A stretch of 5,218 nucleotides of DNA from Pseudomonadota bacterium. Lineage in GTDB: Bacteria > Pseudomonadota > Gammaproteobacteria > Burkholderiales > Casimicrobiaceae. The notes beneath the pieces were generated by a model. That model was not told the origin of the DNA and ran no database searches. It worked only from the letters and a program-made list of their open reading frames with translations. Below are positions 1 through 4,717 of this stretch, piece by piece (the stretch's first letter is position 1; each line of letters opens with the position of its first letter). The stretch is taken from the NCBI GenBank assembly GCA_022709775.1, contig JAKLIE010000165.1, positions 1-5,218 on the forward strand, in the 5' to 3' direction. The position numbers were made by a program, and so were the translations under genes.

Positions 1-1169
1 CCGAGAAGATCGTCAGGCAGATCCTGGCCGCGAAGACGCCGATCCTGTACGTCGGCGGCGGCATCCTGCTCGCGGATGCGGCGGAGGAAATGCGCGAGTT
101 CGCCGAGCAGCTGTCGCTGCCGGTCGCGCACACGCTGATGGGCAAGGGCGCGCTGCCCGACGACCACCCGCTGATCCTCGGGATGACCGGGTTCTGGGGC
201 ACGAAGTTCATCAACGACAAGTGCAGGGACGCCGACTGGATCCTGGGCCTCGGCACGCGCTTTTCCGAGGCCGACTGCAGTTCGTGGGAGAACGAATACA
301 CGTTCAGCTTCCCGCCGACGAAGCTCATCCAGATCGACATCGACCCCTCCGAGATCGGCCGCAACTATCCGGTGGCGATCGGCGCGGTGGCCGACCTGAA
401 GCAGGCGCTCAAGGCGCTGAACCGCGTCGCGCGCAAGATCGCGCCGAAGGGTGTGAAGCGCGACAGGCTGCTCGCCGAGATGGACAGGAACCGCAGGGCC
501 TTCGTCGCCGGCAACGCGAAGGCGATGAAGAGCGACGCCTGGCCGATGCGACCCGAGCGCATCCTCGCCGACCTGCGCGAGGTGCTGCCGCGCGACGCGA
601 TCCTGTGCACCGACGTGGGCTGGAACAAGAACGGCGTCGGCCAGCAGTTCCCGATCTACACGCCGGGCAGCATCTTCACGCCGGGCGGCTTCGCGACGAT
701 GGGCTTCGGCTCGCCGGCGGCGCTCGGCGCCAAGGTCGCGCTGCCCGATCGCGTGGTCGTCGCGCTGATCGGCGACGGCGGCTTCGGCCAGAACCCGGCC
801 GCGCTGGCGACGGCGTTCGAGGAGGACATCGCGGTCGTGTGGGTGATCATGAACAACCACGCGTTCGGCACGATCGCCGGCCTCGAGGCCGCGCACTACG
901 GCACGACGTTCGCCACCGTCTTCGAGAAGAACGGCAAGACGTGGTCGCCCGACTTCGCGGCGATCGCGCGCGCCTACGGCATCGACGGCGTCAAGATCGC
1001 GTCGGCCGCCGAGTTCAAGCCGGCGCTCGCGAAGGCGATCCGGTCGAAGCGCCCGGTGGTGCTGGACGTCTACATGAAGAACGAGCCGGTGCCGACCGCC
1101 GGGCACTGGAACATCATGGACATCTACTCGCCGGGCAGGAAGGTGCACCACGTCAGCACGGGCGATTGA
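1..1169 (+). CDS. ThDP-dependent enzyme, acetolactate synthase superfamily (5' end outside window)
   Basis: Partial gene; the first complete codon is at position 3 and 388 residues are visible, ending at TGA 1167-1169. Family members are usually about 550-600 residues, so the N-terminal PYR domain, which carries the catalytic Glu, lies outside. Visible first is the central Rossmann-like domain: ILYVGGGI near residues 14-21 and IQIDIDPSEIGR at 109-120. The C-terminal ThDP-binding domain follows, with MGFGSPAALGAK from residue 233 and the Mg/ThDP motif GDG (257-259), 24 residues, then NN (284-285). Members decarboxylate 2-keto acids and ligate, or hydrolyse C-C bonds next to a ketone (AHAS, glyoxylate carboligase, IolD, cyclohexane-1,2-dione hydrolase). 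The segment after NN (HAFGTIAGLEAAHYGTTF) is not one I associate with biosynthetic AHAS, and no small-subunit gene follows. Exact reaction unknown; the superfamily call is firm. It is followed 76 nt later by the TIM-barrel gene on the same strand, probably in one operon. Confidence 0.93.
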   Translation, partial: EKIVRQILAAKTPILYVGGGILLADAAEEMREFAEQLSLPVAHTLMGKGALPDDHPLILGMTGFWGTKFINDKCRDADWILGLGTRFSEADCSSWENEYTFSFPPTKLIQIDIDPSEIGRNYPVAIGAVADLKQALKALNRVARKIAPKGVKRDRLLAEMDRNRRAFVAGNAKAMKSDAWPMRPERILADLREVLPRDAILCTDVGWNKNGVGQQFPIYTPGSIFTPGGFATMGFGSPAALGAKVALPDRVVVALIGDGGFGQNPAALATAFEEDIAVVWVIMNNHAFGTIAGLEAAHYGTTFATVFEKNGKTWSPDFAAIARAYGIDGVKIASAAEFKPALAKAIRSKRPVVLDVYMKNEPVPTAGHWNIMDIYSPGRKVHHVSTGD

Positions 1170-1230
1170 GGCGTCGGCGCGAACGCGATCGCAGCGCGTC
1201 GGGCACGGGACGGTGCGGGACACCGCAGCG

Positions 1231-1235
1231 AGGAG
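1231..1235 (+). promoter_or_regulatory. Ribosome binding site deciding the TIM-barrel gene start
   Basis: AGGAG lies 10 nt before ATG 1246. The reading frame is also open upstream to a GTG at 1213, but that codon has no purine-rich stretch before it, and family similarity begins right after ATG 1246 (KQAFSLAHLTV). The ATG is therefore preferred. Confidence 0.7.
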
Positions 1236-1245
1236 ACCGAACGGC

Positions 1246-2133
1246 ATGAAACAGGCATTTTCCCTGGCGCATCTCACGGTGCTCGGCTGCCCGCCGCCGG
1301 AGATGACGTACATCGCGGCGCGGGCCGGCTACGACTACGTGAGCATCCGCCCGATCTACATGGGCCTGCCGGGCGAGCCCGATTACTCGCTCGCCGAGAA
1401 GCCGCAGATGCTGCGGCAGTTCAAGCGCGCGCTCGCGTCGACCGGCGTGCGCGTCCACGACATCGAGCTCGCCCGCGTCTACGAGGGTCTGCATCCGACC
1501 AAGTACCTGCCGGCGATGGAGGTGGCGGCCGAGGTGGGCGCCAGGGCGGTGCTGTCGAGCATCTGGGGCGGCGAGCGCGAGTTCTACGTCGAGAAGTTCG
1601 GCGAGATCTGCGACCTCGCGCGGCCCTTCGGGCTCACCGTCGACCTCGAGTACGTGCCGATCGCCACGGTCAACAACCTGGCGATGGCGGTCGACGTGCT
1701 GCGCGCGGTCGATCGTCCCAACGCCGGCCTGATGATCGACACGCACCACTTCCACCGCGCCCGCGACAATCCCGCCGACCTGGACGTGTTGCCCCGCGAG
1801 TGGTTCCACTTCGCCCAGCTGTGCGACGCGCCGGGGGAGATCCCGGCCGAGCGCGCGGAGATGATCCGTATCATGCGCGAGGGCCGGCTCTACGTGGGCG
1901 AGGGCGGCATCGACGTCGCCGGCATCCTCGCGCACATTCCGCATTGCGTGTACTCGATCGAGCTGCCCAACAAGGAATTGCACGAGGAGCTGGGCTACGC
2001 CGAGCACGCGGCGCGGTGCCTGGAGACGCTCAAGGCCCATCTCGCGGAGCACCCGGCGGAGCGGGGCGCGCGCGATAATCGCCGCCCGGCGCACGCGGCG
2101 ACCGGGGCGCGGCGCCCGGGCGCGACGACGTGA
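1246..2133 (+). CDS. Sugar phosphate isomerase/epimerase-like TIM-barrel protein
   Basis: A 295-residue protein of the AP-endonuclease-2 / xylose-isomerase-like TIM-barrel fold, which includes hydroxypyruvate isomerase (Hyi), inosose dehydratase (IolE) and 3-dehydroshikimate dehydratases. Likely divalent-metal ligands sit in the order the family uses: Glu135 (VDLEYV), Asp165 (MIDTHHFH, with His168 beside it), Gln191 (FAQLCDAP) and Glu239 (YSIELPN). The Gln at the third position recalls Hyi-type enzymes. No signal peptide; cytoplasmic. Recognisable fold ends near residue 272 (LAEHP); the last ~23 residues are an Arg/Ala/Gly-rich tail that looks like read-through of non-coding sequence. It ends 13 nt before the AroD-like gene, so the two are almost certainly cotranscribed. 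In this neighbourhood an isomerase, epimerase or dehydratase on a keto-polyol or 3-dehydroshikimate-like acid is plausible, but substrate cannot be read from sequence. Confidence 0.88.
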   Translation: MKQAFSLAHLTVLGCPPPEMTYIAARAGYDYVSIRPIYMGLPGEPDYSLAEKPQMLRQFKRALASTGVRVHDIELARVYEGLHPTKYLPAMEVAAEVGARAVLSSIWGGEREFYVEKFGEICDLARPFGLTVDLEYVPIATVNNLAMAVDVLRAVDRPNAGLMIDTHHFHRARDNPADLDVLPREWFHFAQLCDAPGEIPAERAEMIRIMREGRLYVGEGGIDVAGILAHIPHCVYSIELPNKELHEELGYAEHAARCLETLKAHLAEHPAERGARDNRRPAHAATGARRPGATT

Positions 2134-2134
2134 C

Positions 2135-2139
2135 GGGAG
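2135..2139 (+). promoter_or_regulatory. Ribosome binding site of the AroD-like gene
   Basis: GGGAG starts 2 nt after the stop of the TIM-barrel gene and lies 7 nt before ATG 2147. It supports that start and tight translational coupling of the two genes. Confidence 0.6.
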
Positions 2140-2146
2140 CGAGGGC

Positions 2147-2935
2147 ATGAAGAAGCAGATCAAGGCGGTCGATGCGCGGGGCAGGAAGCTGGGCGGGGAC
2201 ACGCCCCTCCTGTGCGCGCCGCTGGTCGGGCGGACGCGCGCGCGGCTGCTCGCCGAGGCGACCCGGGTGCTCAAGCAGAAGCCCGACCTCGTCGAGTGGC
2301 GCGTCGACTTCTTCGACGCGATCGGCGATGCGGTCGCGGTCGTCGAGGCGGCGCGGGCGCTGCGCGACGTCGTCGGCAAGCGCCCGGTCGTCTTCACGTG
2401 CAGGGCGGAGAGCGGCGGCGGCGAACGCATCGCGCTCGGCAGGGAGGCGATCGTCGAGCTCTACGACGCGGTCGCCGCCAGCGGGCTGGTCGACTTCGTC
2501 GACTTCGAGCTGGACAACGACCCTGGCCACGTGCGGCGCGTGCGCGAGTCCACGCGCCGGCACGACGTCCGCCTGATCCTGTCGTACCACAACTTCGCCT
2601 ACACGCCCGGGCTCGAGTACCTGATCGATCGCGTGCTCGAGGCCGAGCGGCTCGGCGCCGACGTCGCGATGCTGCAGGTCATGCCTCGCAGCCGCAGGGA
2701 CGTGCTGACGCTGCTCTCGGCGACCGAGCAGGCCGACGAGCGCGCGAGCATCCCCCTGATCAGCATGGCGGTCGGCCCGCTGGGCGCGGCATCGCGGCTG
2801 GTCGGCGGGCTGTTCGGGTCCTGGCTCTCCTTCGCCGTCGCCGACGCCGCGTCCGCGCCGGGACAGATCCCGATCGGCGATCTCGTCGCCGTGTTCGACA
2901 TCATCCGCCGGGCCCGCGGCGGCGAGATGCTCTGA
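2147..2935 (+). CDS. Type I 3-dehydroquinate dehydratase homologue lacking the Schiff-base lysine
   Basis: A 262-residue (alpha/beta)8 protein that aligns end to end with E. coli AroD (252 aa). Substrate-binding residues are kept: Glu50 and Arg52 (EWRVD), Arg86 (FTCR), Arg217 (SRLVG), Ser236 and Gln240 (ASAPGQ). The general-acid/base His148 is in SYHNF. Two of three catalytic positions are changed. The Schiff-base Lys (E. coli K170, in ADIPKIALMP) is Met175 (ADVAMLQVMP, codon ATG 2669-2671), and the Glu that pairs with the His (E. coli E86, in RSAKEGG) is Gly90 (RAESGGG). True type I enzymes dehydrate 3-dehydroquinate to 3-dehydroshikimate through a Lys imine, so this protein is unlikely to do that by the usual route. 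The scaffold shows no frameshift or stop, so it is a maintained gene, either with a different reaction or as a binding/pseudo-enzyme. Automated annotation would call it aroD; I leave the symbol blank for that reason. Same operon as the TIM-barrel gene. Confidence 0.9.
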   Translation: MKKQIKAVDARGRKLGGDTPLLCAPLVGRTRARLLAEATRVLKQKPDLVEWRVDFFDAIGDAVAVVEAARALRDVVGKRPVVFTCRAESGGGERIALGREAIVELYDAVAASGLVDFVDFELDNDPGHVRRVRESTRRHDVRLILSYHNFAYTPGLEYLIDRVLEAERLGADVAMLQVMPRSRRDVLTLLSATEQADERASIPLISMAVGPLGAASRLVGGLFGSWLSFAVADAASAPGQIPIGDLVAVFDIIRRARGGEML

Positions 2936-2985
2936 CGGCGCCCTCGGCACGACGCCCGGGGCCTCCCCCGTCCTCTTCCCGACCG

Positions 2986-3007
2986 CGATTCCGCGATTCC
3001 CGATTCC
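2986..3007 (+). repeat. Three CGATTCC copies directly before the AroE-like start codon
   Basis: CGATTCC occurs at 2986-2992, 2994-3000 and 3001-3007, the last abutting ATG 3009 with one C between. This short pyrimidine-rich run occupies the place where a Shine-Dalgarno sequence would sit. Confidence 0.75.
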
Positions 3008-3008
3008 C

Positions 3009-3842
3009 ATGATCAGCGGCAAGACCCTTCTCGTCGCCCACGTCGGCTTCCCGACGGAGTCGTTCAAGGCACCGCTCATCTACAACCCGTGGTTCGAGAG
3101 CAGGGGCATCGACGCGGTCGTCGTGCCGATGGGCTGCATGGCGGAGGACTATCCGGCGTTCCTGCGCGCCCTGTTCCGCCTCACCAACGTCCGCGGCGCG
3201 CTGGTGACGATGCCCCACAAGGTCACGACGGTCGGCCTGGTCGACGAGATCACGCCGACCGTCGAGATCGCGGGGTCGTGCAACGCGGTGCTGCGGCGAG
3301 CCGACGGGACGCTGCTGGGCGACATGTTCGACGGCACGGGCTTCGTCCGCGGGCTCGCCCACAAGGGCTTCGAGGTCCGCGGAGCGCGCTGCCTCGTCGC
3401 CGGCGCCGGCGGCGTGGGCTCGGCGATCGCGGCGTCGCTCGCCGCGGCGGGAGCGGGGGCGATCGCGCTCCACGACCTCCGCGACGCGACGGCCGGCGCG
3501 CTGGCCGGCCGGCTGCGCAAGCACTACCCGTCGCTCGACGTGCGGCTCGCCGGCAGCGATCCCGCGGGCTACGACCTCGTCGTCAACGGCACGCCGCTCG
3601 GCATGGAGGCGGGGGATCCGCTGCCGTTCGACGTCGCGCGGCTCGAGGCGCGCACGTTCGTGGGCGAGGTGGTGATGAAGCACGAGATCACGCCGCTGCT
3701 GGCGGCGGCGCGCGCGCGCGGCTGCCGATACCAGGTCGGGACCGACATGCTGTTCGAGATGATCCCGGCCTATCTCGAGTTCTTCGGTTTCGGCACCGCG
3801 ACGCCCGACGAACTGCGCGCGGTCTCGCGCGTCTCGTACTGA
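3009..3842 (+). CDS. Shikimate/quinate dehydrogenase family protein (AroE-like), altered substrate pocket
   Basis: A 277-residue, two-domain NAD(P)-dependent oxidoreductase of the AroE family. The catalytic pair is present: Lys71 (VTMPHK, E. coli K65) and Asp108 (GDMFDGTG, E. coli D102), with Asn92 (GSCNAV, E. coli N86). The Rossmann loop is GAGGVG (132-137). Shikimate-contacting residues differ: the S-x-S-P motif is Phe19-Lys-Ala21-Pro, Asn59 of NVT is Leu65 (LVT), and the C-terminal Gln244 is Met251. At the end of the second Rossmann strand the NADP-typical N-R-T is replaced by Asp156-Leu-Arg, which favours NAD. Expected role is oxidation of a hydroxyl or reduction of a ketone on a small carboxylate or polyol, probably catabolic rather than aromatic biosynthesis. 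It lies 73 nt after the AroD-like gene. ATG 3009 is the first start in this frame after the preceding gene and leaves a normal family N-terminus, but it has no Shine-Dalgarno sequence. Family certain, substrate unknown. Confidence 0.9.
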   Translation: MISGKTLLVAHVGFPTESFKAPLIYNPWFESRGIDAVVVPMGCMAEDYPAFLRALFRLTNVRGALVTMPHKVTTVGLVDEITPTVEIAGSCNAVLRRADGTLLGDMFDGTGFVRGLAHKGFEVRGARCLVAGAGGVGSAIAASLAAAGAGAIALHDLRDATAGALAGRLRKHYPSLDVRLAGSDPAGYDLVVNGTPLGMEAGDPLPFDVARLEARTFVGEVVMKHEITPLLAAARARGCRYQVGTDMLFEMIPAYLEFFGFGTATPDELRAVSRVSY

Positions 3843-3876
3843 CTCCCGTCATGCTGCAGCGCACCCTGCCCGATGC

Positions 3877-3905
3877 TTGCCGCGATTTGGCGAGTCTGTT
3901 AATTT
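3877..3905 (+). promoter_or_regulatory. Candidate sigma-70-type promoter for the TetR regulator
   Basis: TTGCCG (3877-3882), a 17-nt spacer and TAATTT (3900-3905) lie in the only AT-rich patch of the 95-nt gap between the AroE-like gene and the regulator. Transcription would start near 3912, leaving a leader of about 26 nt to ATG 3938. Judged by eye against consensus only. Confidence 0.45.
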
Positions 3906-3918
3906 TGCCCGGCGAGTC
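3889..3918 (+). repeat. Direct repeat GGCGAGTC x2 in the regulator's promoter, possible operator
   Basis: GGCGAGTC occurs at 3889-3896 and again at 3911-3918, 22 bp apart start to start (about two helical turns). One copy is in the promoter spacer and the other at the predicted transcription start, positions where a bound repressor would block transcription. TetR proteins usually bind inverted repeats, so this may be a chance 8-mer or a site for another protein. Confidence 0.35.
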
Positions 3919-3928
3919 CGCCCGTTCC

Positions 3929-3933
3929 GGAGG
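3929..3933 (+). promoter_or_regulatory. Ribosome binding site deciding the TetR start
   Basis: GGAGG lies 4 nt before ATG 3938. The spacing is short but it is the only good match; later in-frame ATGs at 3968 and 3974 lack a comparable site. The frame is open far upstream through the AroE-like gene, so the start has to be set by this signal. Confidence 0.55.
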
Positions 3934-3937
3934 CCCG

Positions 3938-4606
3938 ATGGGATTGCAGGTCCGGTCCTCCCGCAGCATGTCGATGCGCAAGCCCAAGGAACCCGAGGCC
4001 AACCGGTCGCGGATCCTCGCGGCCGCGACCGCCGAGTTCGCCGCACGCGGCTACAAGGGCGCGAGCATGGACGCGATCGCGGCGCGTACCAGCACGACGC
4101 GCGCGCTGATCAACTACTACTTCGGCAGCAAGGAGCGGCTCTACCTCGCGGTGCTCGAGCGCGTCTACGCGGAGATCCGCGATGCGGAGCGCGGTCTCGC
4201 CCTCGATCACCTGCCGCCCGCGGACGCCATCCGGCGGGTCGTCGAGTTCACCTACGACTACTACGTCGATCACGAGTACTTCGTGCGGCTGGTCGTGGCC
4301 GAGAACCAGGCCAAGGGCAGGCACATGAAGCGCTTCCCGTCGCTGCGCACCGTCAATCGCCCGATCGTGGACATGCTCGGCGCCGTGATCGCGCGGGGCC
4401 AGGCCGGGGGGGTGTTCCGGCGCGAAGTCGACCCGATCGACGTCCACATGGCGATCGCCGCCCTGGGGATGTTCAACGTCACCAATCAGTACACTTTCGG
4501 CACCCTGTTCCAGCGGGAGATGGGCGCGAAGGGGGATGTGCCGCGCCGCCGCGGAATCGTGGCGGACGTGATCCTGCGCTGGCTCGAGCCCATGCCGGTC
4601 GCCTAG
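3938..4606 (+). CDS. TetR/AcrR-family transcriptional regulator
   Basis: A 222-residue ligand-responsive DNA-binding protein. After a basic, poorly conserved N-terminus (residues 1-21) comes a typical TetR DNA-binding domain: NRSRILAAATAEFAARGY (22-39), a helix-turn-helix at about 43-62 with recognition helix TTRALINYYF, and the hallmark YYFGSKERLY at 60-69. Residues ~85-222 form the helical ligand-binding and dimer domain; the stretch VRLVVAENQAKGRHMK resembles the C-terminal domain type seen in many catabolic TetR regulators, but I cannot name its effector. The gene sits between the enzymes and the TRAP transporter gene, with its own candidate promoter upstream and only 30 nt before the transporter gene. 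It is therefore probably transcribed with the transporter and may control it, itself and the enzyme genes. A run of seven G at 4406-4412 lies inside the gene. If translation began at ATG 3968 or 3974, the protein would be 10 or 12 residues shorter. Confidence 0.92.
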   Translation: MGLQVRSSRSMSMRKPKEPEANRSRILAAATAEFAARGYKGASMDAIAARTSTTRALINYYFGSKERLYLAVLERVYAEIRDAERGLALDHLPPADAIRRVVEFTYDYYVDHEYFVRLVVAENQAKGRHMKRFPSLRTVNRPIVDMLGAVIARGQAGGVFRREVDPIDVHMAIAALGMFNVTNQYTFGTLFQREMGAKGDVPRRRGIVADVILRWLEPMPVA

Positions 4607-4625
4607 GCAGTCGCAATCTTCAACG

Positions 4626-4631
4626 AGGAGG
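4626..4631 (+). promoter_or_regulatory. Strong ribosome binding site of the TRAP binding-protein gene
   Basis: AGGAGG, a full match to the Shine-Dalgarno core, lies 5 nt before ATG 4637. It is the strongest such site in the window, consistent with the high expression usual for periplasmic binding proteins. Confidence 0.75.
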
Positions 4632-4636
4632 AAACC

Positions 4637-4717
4637 ATGCAATCCAAGTTCGACCGTCGTACCGTGCTGAAGGCCGGCGCCGCACTCGCCGCCGCGGGCG
4701 TCGTCCCCGCGTGGGCG
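4637..4717 (+). other. Twin-arginine (Tat) signal peptide
   Basis: Residues 1-27 of the TRAP binding protein: D-R-R-T-V-L-K (6-12) fits the Tat consensus, a mildly hydrophobic Ala-rich segment follows (13-23), and AWA before Q28 is a good signal-peptidase I site. This predicts export in a folded state rather than through Sec; several DctP proteins of proteobacteria are exported this way. Confidence 0.75.

Noticed and set aside
1153..2430. Long minus-strand open frame (425 codons) opposite the TIM-barrel and AroD-like genes
   Set aside because: It is the mirror of highly GC-biased codons; the product is Arg/Ala/Val/Asp-rich without any family motif, while the + strand frames carry clear enzyme motifs. 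Similar minus-strand frames at 2030-3079, 2901-3683 and 3899-4984 are rejected for the same reason.
2147..2935. Reading the AroD-like gene as a decaying pseudogene because of its missing catalytic residues
   Set aside because: The frame is intact over the full family length, all ligand-binding residues are kept, codon use matches its neighbours and it has a good ribosome binding site.
3708..3720. Alternating GC run (13 nt) in the AroE-like gene as a Z-DNA or slippage element
   Set aside because: It encodes ordinary Ala/Arg codons in a surface region and such runs are expected by chance at this base composition.
3843..3876. Rho-independent terminator after the AroE-like gene
   Set aside because: Only a GCTGCAGC palindrome (3853-3860) with no extended stem and no following T-run; the TTTT at 3903-3906 is not preceded by a hairpin.
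3089..3937. In-frame upstream extension of the TetR gene to give a 505-residue protein
   Set aside because: The extra ~283 residues overlap the AroE-like gene in another frame and have Arg/Gly/Ala-rich composition without motifs; a ribosome binding site and ATG at 3938 give a normal TetR length.
4406..4412. Run of seven G in the TetR gene as a phase-variation switch
   Set aside because: It is explained by Gly-Gly-Val codons (GGG GGG GTG); seven is short for a contingency tract and nothing else suggests switching.
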